64,000 nucleotides of DNA, from positions 1-64,000 of the forward strand of contig NZ_BPMK01000020.1 of the NCBI RefSeq assembly GCF_019656455.1, in the 5' to 3' direction. The notes beneath the pieces were generated by a model, which had not been told where the DNA came from, searched no databases, and saw only the letters and a program-made list of their open reading frames with translations. Source of the stretch: Noviherbaspirillum aridicola. GTDB taxonomy: Bacteria > Pseudomonadota > Gammaproteobacteria > Burkholderiales > Burkholderiaceae_D. The position numbers were made by a program, and so were the translations under genes. Below are positions 9,079 through 18,088 of the stretch, in pieces (within the stretch, counting starts at the first letter, position 1; every line of letters starts with the position of its first letter).

Positions 9079-10458
9079 ATGCCGGAATCCGCTGTCCGCC
9101 GTCGCGCCCTCGCTTTCCATCGCCGGCTGGTGGTGGCCGCGGTGCTGTGGCTGCTGGCCTCGCTGCCCGCCTGGGCGGCCGGCGGCGCCCTGCTCCTCGA
9201 CATCCAGGGCGCGATCGGTCCCGCGCAGGCGGACTATGTGCGGCGCGGGATCGAGCGCGCGGCGGCGGACGGCAGGACGGTCGTCATCCTGCGCATGGAT
9301 ACCCCGGGCGGCCTGGACACCTCGATGCGCACCATCATCAAGGCCATCCTCGCCTCCCCGGTGCCGGTGACGACGTGGGTCGCGCCGGGCGGGGCGCGGG
9401 CGGCGAGCGCGGGCACCTACATCCTGTATGCCAGCCATGTGGCGGCGATGGCGCCGGGCACCAATCTCGGCGCGGCGACGCCGGTGGCGATCGGCATGCC
9501 GCAGCAGGAGCCGGCACGTGAAGGCGACGGCAAGCGCACCGGGCGCGACGGCACGGACGATGCGACCACGACGCCGTCCACGCGCAAGCAGGTCAACGAT
9601 GCCGCCGCCTATATCCGCGGCCTGGCGCAGATGCGAGGACGCAATGCCGAATGGGCGGAGCAGGCGGTACGCGAGGCGGTCAGCCTGGCCTCCGAGGAAG
9701 CCTTGCGGCAAAAAGTCATCGATCTGATCGCCGCCGATCTGCCGGCGCTGCTGGCCCGGGTGGACGGGCGCAAGGTGCAGGCGGCGGGCCGGGAAGTGAC
9801 GCTGTCCACCAGGGGAGCGGCGGTCGAAACCCTGCAGCCCGACTGGCGCACGCGCGTGCTGTCGGTGATCACCGATCCGGGCATCGCGCTGCTGCTGATG
9901 ACGATCGGGATTTACGGCCTGGTGTTCGAATTCATGAATCCCGGCATGGGGCTGCCGGGCGTGGCCGGCGCCATCTGCCTGCTGCTGGCGCTGTATGCAT
10001 TGCAGCTGCTGCCTGTCGACTACGCGGGCATGGGACTGATCGTGCTGGGACTGGCCTTCATGGTGGCGGAAGCCTTTTTGCCGAGCTTCGGCGTGCTCGG
10101 CCTCGGCGGCGTGATCGCCTTCGTCATCGGCGCCATGATCCTGATCGATACCGACATCCCCGGCTTCGGCATTCCCCCCGCGCTGATCCTGAGCGTGGCG
10201 CTGGCGAGCGCGGCACTGCTGATCGCGACCGCCAGCATCGCGCTGAAAACGCGGCGCAAGCCGCTGGCGTCGGGCGACGCCCTCACCGGGCAATCGGCCG
10301 AGGTGGTGGGCGACGGCAGCTGGGTGCGCATCCATGGCGAGACCTGGCGCATCCGCAGCAGCGTGCTGCTGCGGCCCGGTCAGAAGGTCAGGGTCGTCGC
10401 CCGGCAGGGGCTGGTGCTCGACGTCGTTCCGCTGGAAAACCATGAACAAGGAGAATAA
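9079..10458 (+). CDS. nfeD: NfeD family membrane serine protease
   Basis: The 459-residue protein has a signal peptide (1-33), a ClpP-fold serine protease domain (about 36-230), four to five membrane helices (about 260-385) and a C-terminal OB-fold NfeD domain. Serine 110 in the RAASAGTYI motif and lysine 170 fit the Ser-Lys dyad known for stomatin-cleaving NfeD proteases. A low-complexity Thr/Asp insert lies at 145-170. The slipin gene follows two bases downstream, the standard partner whose C-terminus such proteases cut, so membrane quality control is likely. Confidence 0.92.
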   Translation: MPESAVRRRALAFHRRLVVAAVLWLLASLPAWAAGGALLLDIQGAIGPAQADYVRRGIERAAADGRTVVILRMDTPGGLDTSMRTIIKAILASPVPVTTWVAPGGARAASAGTYILYASHVAAMAPGTNLGAATPVAIGMPQQEPAREGDGKRTGRDGTDDATTTPSTRKQVNDAAAYIRGLAQMRGRNAEWAEQAVREAVSLASEEALRQKVIDLIAADLPALLARVDGRKVQAAGREVTLSTRGAAVETLQPDWRTRVLSVITDPGIALLLMTIGIYGLVFEFMNPGMGLPGVAGAICLLLALYALQLLPVDYAGMGLIVLGLAFMVAEAFLPSFGVLGLGGVIAFVIGAMILIDTDIPGFGIPPALILSVALASAALLIATASIALKTRRKPLASGDALTGQSAEVVGDGSWVRIHGETWRIRSSVLLRPGQKVRVVARQGLVLDVVPLENHEQGE

Positions 10459-10460
10459 GC

Positions 10461-11246
10461 ATGTTTCTTTTCGACCTGGGCTCGGCCTTCATCGTGCTGG
10501 CCATCCTGATCATTGCGCTGCTCGCCTCCGCGATCCGGATCCTGCGCGAATACGAGCGCGGCGTGGTGTTCCAGCTCGGCCGCTACTGGGGCGTGAAGGG
10601 ACCGGGGCTGATCATCGTGATTCCGGTGGTGCAGCAGATGGTGCGGGTCGATCTGCGCACCGTGGTGCTGGATGTGCCGACGCAGGATGTGATCTCGCGC
10701 GACAACGTGTCGGTGAAGGTGAATGCGGTGCTGTACTTCCGGGTCGTCGAGCCGGACAAGGCCATCATCCAGGTCGCGAATTATTTCGAGGCCACCAGCC
10801 AGCTCGCGCAGACGACCCTGCGCGCAGTGCTGGGCAAGCATGAACTCGACGACATGCTGGCCGAGCGCGAACGCCTGAACATCGATATCCAGCAGGTGCT
10901 CGATGCCCAGACCGACGCCTGGGGCATCAAGGTCGCCAATGTCGAGATCAAGCATGTCGACCTGGACGAATCGATGATACGCGCGATCGCGCGCCAGGCC
11001 GAGGCCGAACGCGAACGGCGCGCCAAGGTGATCCATGCGGAAGGCGAGCTGCAGGCATCGGAGAAGCTGATGCAGGCGGCGCAGGTGCTGGCGCGCCAGC
11101 CGGGCGCGATGCAGCTGCGCTATCTGCAGACGCTCAGCATGATCGCCGGCGACCGGGCCTCGACCATCGTGCTGCCCCTGCCGATGGAAATGATGAGCGG
11201 ACTGGCCGACGCACTGCGCCCGGGCGCCCGGGGCGGATCGCTTTGA
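10461..11246 (+). CDS. Slipin (stomatin/prohibitin family, SPFH)
   Basis: The 261-residue protein has an N-terminal membrane helix (about 5-27) and an SPFH domain (about 28-190) with the family pattern [20 protein letters not shown]. It includes [20 protein letters not shown] and an Ala/Glu-rich coiled coil ([20 protein letters not shown]) before a hydrophobic C-terminal patch. Slipins form large ring or cage oligomers at the inner membrane. Placement directly after nfeD, with an AAGGAG site inside the nfeD end, indicates one operon. Confidence 0.93.
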   Translation: MFLFDLGSAFIVLAILIIALLASAIRILREYERGVVFQLGRYWGVKGPGLIIVIPVVQQMVRVDLRTVVLDVPTQDVISRDNVSVKVNAVLYFRVVEPDKAIIQVANYFEATSQLAQTTLRAVLGKHELDDMLAERERLNIDIQQVLDAQTDAWGIKVANVEIKHVDLDESMIRAIARQAEAERERRAKVIHAEGELQASEKLMQAAQVLARQPGAMQLRYLQTLSMIAGDRASTIVLPLPMEMMSGLADALRPGARGGSL

Positions 11247-11261
11247 GCGGAGGGATCGGAC

Positions 11262-11678
11262 ATGCGCAAGATACTCGTTCCCTATGACGGTTCGCCGAGC
11301 GCGACCCACGCCCTGCAGCATGCGATCGGCATGGCGGGCGGCGGCGATGTCCACATCGAACTGCTGAATGTGCAGACGCCGCTGCCGCTGGGTTCGCTGG
11401 CGCTGTCGCCGGACGAGATCCGGCAGGTGCAGGCCGGCGAGGCGGGCAAGGTGCTGGCGCCGGCCCGGGCGATCCTCGATGCCTGCGGCGTGCCTTACCT
11501 GGCGCAGTCCAGGGTGGGGTCGCCGCCGAGCGAGATCGCCCGGCACTGCGAGGAGCACGCCTGCGAGGCGGTCGTCATGGGAACGCGCGGGCTGGGGCCG
11601 CTCTCTTCCGTGATGGCGGGATCGGTCGCCACCCGCGTCATCCATCTCGTGGACGTGCCGGTGACGCTGGTGAAGTAG
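11262..11678 (+). CDS. Universal stress protein, UspA family
   Basis: This 138-residue single-domain protein has the Usp fold. It begins MRKILVPYDGSPSA and ends with the ATP-binding pattern G-x2-G-x9-G-S in GTRGLGPLSSVMAGSVATRV, followed by VPVTLVK. It should bind ATP and act in general stress tolerance. It follows the slipin gene by 15 bases with a GGAGG site, so it belongs to the nfeD operon. No convincing terminator is seen behind it. Confidence 0.92.
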   Translation: MRKILVPYDGSPSATHALQHAIGMAGGGDVHIELLNVQTPLPLGSLALSPDEIRQVQAGEAGKVLAPARAILDACGVPYLAQSRVGSPPSEIARHCEEHACEAVVMGTRGLGPLSSVMAGSVATRVIHLVDVPVTLVK

Positions 11679-11757
11679 GGATGGGTCCCGGAATTACCCA
11701 CCGATTCTGTGGACAAGTCTGAGGATAAGCACCGGGAAGATTGCCAAGCGACTGATT

Positions 11758-11973
11758 CTAAAGAAAAACTTTCTTTTGATTAAAATCAGGGCGCCACAGC
11801 ACCCAGCCGCGGTCGTCCTCGTGTTCGTCGCCCGCGGTCAGCAGCAGCTCCAGGTCTTCCACCGCGGGGGGCAGGCTGCGTTCCCAGTCGTCGTCGAGCG
11901 CGAGCAGCGGGGCCGCATGGTGGATGGCCGCGAACAGCGCGGCGGCGGCGAGCAGAATAAGCAATACGGTCAT
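11758..11973 (-). CDS. Small membrane-anchored protein of unknown function
   Basis: This 71-residue protein has one N-terminal hydrophobic helix (MTVLLILLAAAALFAAI) and an acidic, Trp-containing soluble tail (DDDWERSLPPAVEDLELLL ... DRGWVLWRPDF). The family is not recognised. ATG at 11973 is preferred over an upstream in-frame ATG because AGGAGG lies six bases before it. It is convergent with the UspA gene. Confidence 0.6.
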   Translation of the reverse strand: MTVLLILLAAAALFAAIHHAAPLLALDDDWERSLPPAVEDLELLLTAGDEHEDDRGWVLWRPDFNQKKVFL

Positions 11974-12134
11974 GTTGTCCTCCTGCATGGATTACAGCAT
12001 TCCGCCAAGAAAAGGACTTGCGGCGGAACAGACCGCGGCATACCGCATGACTTTGCTCATATTGCGGCGTCGCAATGCGCTCGCGCATGCCTCGGGCTTA
12101 ATCATGATCGACAGCCAACAAAAGGGAGACAGCC

Positions 12135-12386
12135 ATGACCGAGAGTGAAATCCTGGGCATCATCCGCACCGCCCCGCCGCAGCCCGAAGGCCGCTGGTCG
12201 GCGGTCGTCGAACGCGCGGCCAACAGCCTGATCACCATGGCGCACCGCCTGCATGACGAGGAACTGGAAGGCGTGATCGGCGTGGTGGCGCTCTGCTATC
12301 AGAAGGCGGGCGCGGAGAATTTCGCGCATGACGAATACGCCGCGCTGATGAAACGCCTTGCGATGAGCGCATCGTTGCGCCGCTGA
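12135..12386 (+). CDS. Small soluble protein of unknown function
   Basis: This 83-residue protein is predicted largely helical with no signal peptide or membrane segment. A GGGAG site lies eight bases before the ATG, and codon use matches the neighbours, so the gene is probably real. No family was recognised. It stands alone between the divergent small membrane protein and the metalloprotease leader. Confidence 0.6.
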   Translation: MTESEILGIIRTAPPQPEGRWSAVVERAANSLITMAHRLHDEELEGVIGVVALCYQKAGAENFAHDEYAALMKRLAMSASLRR

Positions 12387-12713
12387 GCGCCGGCATTTGC
12401 GTCGCGGCAAACGGCGGTGCCGCGACGGCGACGCAGGTTGAGCAAATTCATGGAGCCGTCATATCCCGCCGGTATCATCCTTTCATCTGCTTCACATGCA
12501 ACCGATATGCATGGAGGCGGAAAGGCGTGTCGCCGGATCCGATCAGAAACGGGGCGGCACGCCGACCACCCCGCCTGATTCCCCCTTCCCTCCCGAGCTT
12601 GCTTACCCCGTTTCCGGCCACGCGTCTTCCGGCATGCTTGCTGTTTTTCCAATAAGAAACTAATTCGCAAAAGCGTTGTCTACGGGAACTATTCCACTTC
12701 CCGACGCGCGCCC
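12387..12713 (+). other. Intergenic region before the metalloprotease gene
   Basis: These 327 bases hold no convincing gene. One structured element is visible: GGCGTGTCGCC at 12524-12534 can pair with GGCGGCACGCC at 12553-12563 (eleven pairs with one G-U), loop of 18 bases. It has no T tract and could be a leader structure. No clear -10/-35 pair was found. Confidence 0.4.
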
Positions 12714-14630
12714 ATGATCCATCGTTCACGCCTGCCTCGCCTGCTGCGGGCATCGGTTTCCCCCCTACTCCTCGCGGTGCTCGCGGCATGCGGCGGAGGG
12801 GGCGGCGGCGGTGGCGGCGGTGCCGCCGCCGAGGCACCGGCACTCGCGCCCGCCAGCGACCAGGCCACGACGTCGGCCGCGCCGGCGAGCGGCAAGCTGC
12901 TGCTGTCGGAAGTGGCAAGCAACTACTACAGCGACGACGTCGCCTGGTTCGAGATCCACAACGGCACCGGGGCCACGGTGCAGCTCGCGGAGTACTCGCT
13001 GTCGAGCTCCTGGGTCGACACCTCCACCGGCCGCAGCTCGCGCACGCCGCGCGGCTTCACGCTGCCCGCGGCAGAAATCCCTCCCGGCGGCTATCTGGTC
13101 GTGGCCTCGCGCGCGCACCAGAACCTGCGGGCCAACAGCCAGATGGTCTATGTCGGCGACGGCACCAGGATGCCTTACTGGAATGCCAGCGGCTCGATCG
13201 AACTGCTGCGCGACGGGGCGACGGTGGACTTCGTGCGCTTCGGCAGTTCGACGGCGGTGCCGGCGAGCGAAGACCACTGGGGGGATGCAGCGGTGACGGC
13301 CCTGCCGTCCGGCGCCAACGAGCACGGCAAGGCGATCGTGCGCCTCGCCGCCGGCGGCATGGCGGACACCAATGGCGCGGACGACTGGCGGCACGTGAAT
13401 TTCGCGACGCCGGCCGGACGCAACGATGTGCCGCCGGGCGTCACCGACTCCGACCGCGACGGTATTCCGGACAGCGCCAAGGTCGCGGGCGGCACCTATG
13501 GCGGCCTCGACCTCTATGCCATGGGTGCGCGACCGGGCCGGCGCGACGTGTTCATGGAACTCGATTACATGCAGGGCAGCGATGCCGCGCTCGTGCCGCG
13601 GCGCGAGGCGCTGCAGATGGTGGTGGATGCCTTCGCGCGCAGGAACATCGCGCTGCATATCGATACCGGAAGCCTGCACGGGACCGACGCGGCCGCCTTC
13701 AACCTCGGCGGCGGCAATCCGGTGCCGTTCGCGCAATGCATCGACCTCGACCTGGCCGGCACGACGCCGCCGGCGGGCTGCTCGTCCTTCTATGCGTACA
13801 AGAGCGGGCATTTCGACGTGCGGCGCAAGCTGGTCTTCCACTATGGCCTGTTCGCCAATTCGCAGCGCGCGGACGGCAGCGCCGGATCGTCGGGCGTGGC
13901 CGAACTCAATGGCGCGGACCTGATCGTCACGCTCGGCGGCTATGGCTTCACCGGCGCCGAGGGCGTGGACCGCAACATGCTGACCAACCTGCAGGCGAGC
14001 ACCCTTATGCATGAGTTCGGCCATAATCTCGGCCTGCACCATGGGGGCCATGAAGACGTCAATTACAAGCCGAACCATTACAGCGTGATGAACTACATGT
14101 ATCAGTTCGCCGGCCTGAGCGCGACGCCGCAGTCGCCGTATGCGGCCGAACGCTACTACCTGGTCAACGGCATGAAGGGCAAGACCTATTGCAACCTGGT
14201 CGAGAACTCGCCCTGCGGCACCGCCTTCGTGATCGACTTTTCCGACGGCAGCGGCAGCGAACTGAACGAGCTGGCCCTGTCCGAAGCCGCCAACATCGGC
14301 CGCGGCAGCAGCGGCGGCGCGTATGCGGACTGGGACGACAACGGTGCCTTCACCAGCAGCCTGGTCGCGCGCAACATCAATCCGCTCTGGGGCACGGCCA
14401 AGACGGTGCTGAAGGACTACAACGAATGGGGCAATCTCACGCTGAGCTTTTCGCGCGCCTGGTCGGGCGCGAGCTACGGCTACGGCTTCAATGCCGACGA
14501 GGCATCGCCGACCCAGCCCGAGCGCCGCGTCAACCCGATGAATCTCTCCGCCCGCAATCGCACGGTGGAGGACCCGCTGCCGCAGGACCTGCACCAGGCC
14601 CTGCGCCATGCCCATCGTCCCTGGAGGTAA
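12714..14630 (+). CDS. Secreted lipoprotein with lamin-tail domain and metzincin-type metalloprotease domain
   Basis: The 638-residue protein has a lipoprotein signal ending LAVLAAC, then a run of ten glycines. A lamin-tail domain (about 60-190, LLLSEVASNYYSDDVAWFEIHN) is followed by a calcium-like DSDRDGIPD loop near 245. The protease domain (about 260-520) has the zinc motif HEFGHNLGLHH and a downstream Met-turn (SVMNYMYQF). Family knowledge: HExxHxxGxxH with a Met-turn marks metzincin zinc proteases. It should sit on the outer membrane or be released. The next gene starts five bases after its stop. The target is unknown. Confidence 0.85.
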   Translation: MIHRSRLPRLLRASVSPLLLAVLAACGGGGGGGGGGAAAEAPALAPASDQATTSAAPASGKLLLSEVASNYYSDDVAWFEIHNGTGATVQLAEYSLSSSWVDTSTGRSSRTPRGFTLPAAEIPPGGYLVVASRAHQNLRANSQMVYVGDGTRMPYWNASGSIELLRDGATVDFVRFGSSTAVPASEDHWGDAAVTALPSGANEHGKAIVRLAAGGMADTNGADDWRHVNFATPAGRNDVPPGVTDSDRDGIPDSAKVAGGTYGGLDLYAMGARPGRRDVFMELDYMQGSDAALVPRREALQMVVDAFARRNIALHIDTGSLHGTDAAAFNLGGGNPVPFAQCIDLDLAGTTPPAGCSSFYAYKSGHFDVRRKLVFHYGLFANSQRADGSAGSSGVAELNGADLIVTLGGYGFTGAEGVDRNMLTNLQASTLMHEFGHNLGLHHGGHEDVNYKPNHYSVMNYMYQFAGLSATPQSPYAAERYYLVNGMKGKTYCNLVENSPCGTAFVIDFSDGSGSELNELALSEAANIGRGSSGGAYADWDDNGAFTSSLVARNINPLWGTAKTVLKDYNEWGNLTLSFSRAWSGASYGYGFNADEASPTQPERRVNPMNLSARNRTVEDPLPQDLHQALRHAHRPWR

Positions 14631-14634
14631 GACC

Positions 14635-15300
14635 ATGCCGCGCGCACGACACCTGAAACGTTTGTGCATCGCCGCCGCGCTGACGCTCGCCGGCATCCAG
14701 CCTACTGCGGCGCAGCTGCGCATCGCCGGCCTGCTCCCTTTCGAACAGGGCGCGTCGGGCGAGGCGACGCCGGTGGTCGATGGCGGCACGCTGCAGATTC
14801 CGCTGGCGGACCGCAGCCTGCGCATCAGCCCGTGGCCGGCTTTCCTGCCGCAGGAATTCAAGCCGCAGCAGGTGGAGGCGCGGCGACAGCCGGCGCCGGC
14901 GGGGCCGAGCGACCGCATCAGCATGCGCCATGCCGGCAGCAGGGCATCGTGGCTCGAGATCGCGGCCGGCGCGCGCGCCTCCACCGCCGTCGTCGGCGGC
15001 TGGACGCTGCGCCACACGTCGCGCGGCTGGTGGCTGGCGCAGGGGACCAGGCTGCATTTCCTCGGGCAGGATGCGGCGCATGCGCGTGCAGTGATGGTGC
15101 CGGCCGGCATGGAGCGCTGGTGCGTGCATCTGCTCGACAGCAGCGTGCCGGCGGAGCGGCCCGGTGCGGCCACCGAGGGCGAGGCGCAGGCGGCGTGGGT
15201 GGCGGTGCGCACCTCGCCGCGGCAGCGCTGCGGCTTTCCGGCGCAGGGCGCTCAGCCTTCGTGGCGGAAGGTCGACGGCGTGGCCGGCCCGGCGGCCTGA
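14635..15300 (+). CDS. Exported protein of unknown function, partner of the metalloprotease
   Basis: This 221-residue protein has a clear signal peptide (about 1-25, cut after PTAAQ). The mature part is rich in Arg, Ala and Trp with two cysteines (RWCVHL and QRCGFP) that could form a disulfide. No family was recognised. GGAGG overlapping the stop of the metalloprotease gene precedes the ATG, so the two are translationally linked; it may be a chaperone, inhibitor or substrate. Its last 49 bases overlap the end of the convergent LOV kinase gene. Confidence 0.65.
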   Translation: MPRARHLKRLCIAAALTLAGIQPTAAQLRIAGLLPFEQGASGEATPVVDGGTLQIPLADRSLRISPWPAFLPQEFKPQQVEARRQPAPAGPSDRISMRHAGSRASWLEIAAGARASTAVVGGWTLRHTSRGWWLAQGTRLHFLGQDAAHARAVMVPAGMERWCVHLLDSSVPAERPGAATEGEAQAAWVAVRTSPRQRCGFPAQGAQPSWRKVDGVAGPAA

Positions 15301-17033
15301 GCGCGGCTGATCACGACGCGTATCTTTTCTTCCAGTTCGGCGCGGCGGAAAGGCTTGGCCAGCACATCCATCGCCGACATCCTCGATTCCTCCTGCGCCA
15401 GGTCGTCCATGTAGCCGGTCATGAGCAGCACCGGCAGGCCGGGCAGGCGGCGGCGCGCATGCTCGACCAGCGCCAGCCCGTTCATCCCGCCGGGCATGAT
15501 GACGTCGGTCAGCAACAGTTCGACCGGGCCGTCGCGTTCGAGCAGGTCCAGCGCTTCCTCGCCGCTGCGCGCGGTCAGGACCCGGTAGCCGAGGCTGCGC
15601 AGCCAGGTGTCGGCGAGCTGGCGCACGTCGTCGCTGTCTTCGGCCAGCAGCACGGTGCGGGTGACCGGCACCGGTTCCGGCATCAGGTCCGGCACGTTCT
15701 GCGATTGCGGCGGCAGCGCATGCTCGGCGGCGACCGGGAAGATCATGCGCACCGTCGTGCCCTGGCCGACCTCGCTGTCGATCTCGAGCCGCCCCTGCGA
15801 CTGCTGGACGAAGCCGTGCACCATTGCCAGTCCGAGACCGGTGCCGGGCCGCTTGGTGGTGAAGAAGGGTTCGGTGGCGCGCCGCGCCACCTCGGGCGGC
15901 ATGCCCTCGCCGTCGTCGATCACGCACAGCATCACGTACGGTCCGTGCGGCAGGTCATGGCTGGCCAGCCGCTGGCGATCGTCGAGGACGCCGGTGGCAA
16001 TGCGGATGCGGCCGCCGGACGGCATCGCATCGCGTGCATTGATGACGACATTGAGCAGGGCCATTTCCAGGTGCGTGGGATCGACGGTGCAGAACGGCAG
16101 GCCGGAACGCAGGTCGAGGCGCAGCTCGACGCGGTCGTCGAGGGTGCGCGACAGCATCTCGCTGAAATCCATCACCAGGCTGTTGAGGCTGATGCGCCTG
16201 GGGTCGAGCCGCTGCTTGCGGGCGAAGGTGAGCAATTGCTGGGTCAGCTTGCCGCCCTGATCGGCGGCACGGGCGGCCTGGCCGATCGCGTGCCGCAGCG
16301 GCGGATTGTCGCCGGCGAAATGCTCGGCCAGTTCCAGATTGCCGCTGACGATCTGCAGCAGGTTGTTGAAATCGTGGGCAAGGCCGGCGGTCAGCTGGCC
16401 GATGGCTTCCATCTTCTGCGCCTGGCGGAAGGCCTGCTCGGAGATGCGGCGCCGCGTGATGTCGAGCTGCGAGGCGAAGAAGTACAGCAGTTCGCCGTTC
16501 TCGTCGAAGATCGGGCCGATGAACAGCGCATTCCAGAATGGCGAACCGTCGGCCTTGTAATTGAGGATGTCGACCGCGACCGCGCGCTTTTCCTGGACGG
16601 CTTCACGCACCTCCGCGACGGTCGCGCGGTCGGTATCGGGGCCCTGCAGCATGCGGCAGTTCCGGCCGAGCACCTGCTCTTCCTCGTAGCCGGTCATGTC
16701 GAGGAAGGCGCGGTTGGCGAAGACGATCGGCGTGTCATGCTGGCGCGGATCGGCCACGACCATCGGCATGCGCGTCATTTCGACGGCGGCGAAGAAGATG
16801 CTGCTGCGGTCGTCGAGGCCGGGCCGCGTGACCACCGCCGCCTGCCAGTGCTTGTTGCCGGGATTGCCGAGCGGGTTGTAGCTGCTCGTATCGAGACGGG
16901 CCTGCGCCGGGAATCCCGCGCTCTGTCCGCCGCCCTGAATGTCGAGCGGCGGCAAGTCCTTGCCGTCGCTGGTATCGCTTCCTTTCGCCATGTCCGGTGT
17001 CCGTTCGGCCGCCTCCTGTTGCAGCCCTGTCAT
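15252..17033 (-). CDS. LOV-domain hybrid histidine kinase (blue-light sensor)
   Basis: The protein has a LOV domain, then HisKA, HATPase and a C-terminal receiver. The LOV domain carries GRNCRMLQGPDTD, whose cysteine forms the flavin adduct in blue-light receptors, followed by ILNYKADGSPFWNALF and YFFASQLDITRR, as in canonical LOV kinases. The phospho-histidine is in GLAHDFNNLL. ATP-binding motifs are NARDAM, DDGEGM and GTGLGLAMV. The receiver has an acidic pocket at LLAEDSDDV and the phospho-Asp in LLLTDVIMP. The start is uncertain: TTG 17090 and ATG 17084, 17033 or 16991 are in frame, none with a strong site. Neighbouring HDOD and EAL genes suggest a light-linked signalling block. Confidence 0.9.
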   Translation of the reverse strand: MTGLQQEAAERTPDMAKGSDTSDGKDLPPLDIQGGGQSAGFPAQARLDTSSYNPLGNPGNKHWQAAVVTRPGLDDRSSIFFAAVEMTRMPMVVADPRQHDTPIVFANRAFLDMTGYEEEQVLGRNCRMLQGPDTDRATVAEVREAVQEKRAVAVDILNYKADGSPFWNALFIGPIFDENGELLYFFASQLDITRRRISEQAFRQAQKMEAIGQLTAGLAHDFNNLLQIVSGNLELAEHFAGDNPPLRHAIGQAARAADQGGKLTQQLLTFARKQRLDPRRISLNSLVMDFSEMLSRTLDDRVELRLDLRSGLPFCTVDPTHLEMALLNVVINARDAMPSGGRIRIATGVLDDRQRLASHDLPHGPYVMLCVIDDGEGMPPEVARRATEPFFTTKRPGTGLGLAMVHGFVQQSQGRLEIDSEVGQGTTVRMIFPVAAEHALPPQSQNVPDLMPEPVPVTRTVLLAEDSDDVRQLADTWLRSLGYRVLTARSGEEALDLLERDGPVELLLTDVIMPGGMNGLALVEHARRRLPGLPVLLMTGYMDDLAQEESRMSAMDVLAKPFRRAELEEKIRVVISRAQAAGPATPSTFRHEG

Positions 17034-17093
17034 CAGCTGAGTACGCGCCGCTGCCGCAAAGTTCAGCGGCGGGTGAGCGGGCATTCGCAAAAG

Positions 17094-17116
17094 TCATGCT
17101 TGCGCCGCAAGCATGA
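17094..17116. repeat. Perfect 11-bp palindrome between LOV kinase and HDOD genes
   Basis: TCATGCTTGCG-C-CGCAAGCATGA is a perfect inverted repeat with a one-base centre. It lies in the divergent gap, 64 bases before the HDOD start and overlapping the possible kinase leader. It lacks a T tract, so an operator is more likely than a terminator. Confidence 0.55.
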
Positions 17117-17179
17117 AGAGTTTCTTGAAATCAACGTTTCTCGGTTAGTATTGTCGGCTTCACAGCAAGACATTCCGAC

Positions 17180-18088
17180 ATGGACGACCAAGCTCCCCTG
17201 CTGGCGATCGCGCTGCTGGCCGATCGCAACAAGCGGCCCGGCGCCCTGCTGCTGCGCGCGGCCGGCGCAGTGCCTGCCGACGATGCGGCGCTGGCGGCGC
17301 TCGCACGGACCGCACCGGTTTTTCTGCCGGCCGGCGGCGACCCGGTCGACGCGCTCCTGCAGGCCGGCTGCCGCGTGCTGCCCGCGGAAGGATGGCTGGC
17401 GGGCGACTGGTACATGGCGCCCCCGGGGAAACCGAACCAGCGCCAGCTGGCGTCGCGCGCGCTGGCGCTGCAACTGGCGCAGCTGGTGGCCGCCGACGCG
17501 GACAATCACGAGATCGAAGCGCTGCTGCGGCGCGATCCGGCGCTGTCCTATCACCTGCTCAGGCTGGTGAACTCGCTCGGCATGGGGCTGAGCAAGAAGA
17601 TCACGAGCTTCGCGCAGGCGATCCTGATCCTCGGCCGCAATCAGCTGCGGCGCTGGCTCAACCTGATGCTGTTTTCCTCGCGCGAGGGAGACGAGCGCGG
17701 ACCCATGCTGATGGCCCGGGCCGCATCGCGCGCGCGGCTGATGGAGCTGCTGGCGCGCGAGTGCGGCATGGACAAGACCGGCCAGGAACTGGCCTTCATG
17801 GCCGGCATGTTCTCGCTGCTGGGCGTGCTGTTCGGGATGCCGCTGGAAGAGGTGCTCGCGCCGCTCCGGCTGGACCCGGCGCTGTCGGCGGCGGTGCTGC
17901 GGCACGAGGGCGATGCGGGGAGCCTGCTGCGGATCGCGGAGCTGGCGGAAGCGGCCGACTTCGCCGCCCTGCCGGCACTGCTGTCGGCGATGCCCCTGCG
18001 GCACGAGGATTTCAATGCATCGCTGCTGCAGGCGCATGCATGGGCAATGGATGTGGTGCGCGATGAGGCGGGAGCAGGCCATGGATGA
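17180..18088 (+). CDS. HDOD domain signalling protein
   Basis: This 302-residue protein has an N-terminal region of about 100 residues like the EAL-remnant part of YuxH-type proteins (PVFLPAGGDPVDALL). A HDOD domain follows from about residue 105, with features LLRRDPALSYHLLRLVNS and ILGRNQLRRWLNLMLF. HDOD proteins are non-catalytic HD relatives that act in signalling, often with c-di-GMP or two-component systems. The next gene starts inside its last codons (ATGGATGA, eight-base overlap), so expression is coupled with the EAL protein. Confidence 0.85.
   Translation: MDDQAPLLAIALLADRNKRPGALLLRAAGAVPADDAALAALARTAPVFLPAGGDPVDALLQAGCRVLPAEGWLAGDWYMAPPGKPNQRQLASRALALQLAQLVAADADNHEIEALLRRDPALSYHLLRLVNSLGMGLSKKITSFAQAILILGRNQLRRWLNLMLFSSREGDERGPMLMARAASRARLMELLARECGMDKTGQELAFMAGMFSLLGVLFGMPLEEVLAPLRLDPALSAAVLRHEGDAGSLLRIAELAEAADFAALPALLSAMPLRHEDFNASLLQAHAWAMDVVRDEAGAGHG

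Noticed and set aside
11711-11719. TGTGGACAA as a DnaA box
   Set aside because: One mismatch to consensus, a single copy, and no origin genes or AT-rich unwinding region nearby.
12765-15212. Minus-strand frame of 815 codons over the metalloprotease and its partner
   Set aside because: Antisense of well-supported genes, His/Arg/Ala-rich, with no domain recognised.
14664-17570. Plus-strand frame of 968 codons across the exported protein and LOV kinase
   Set aside because: Shadow frame; the LOV kinase motifs read only on the minus strand.
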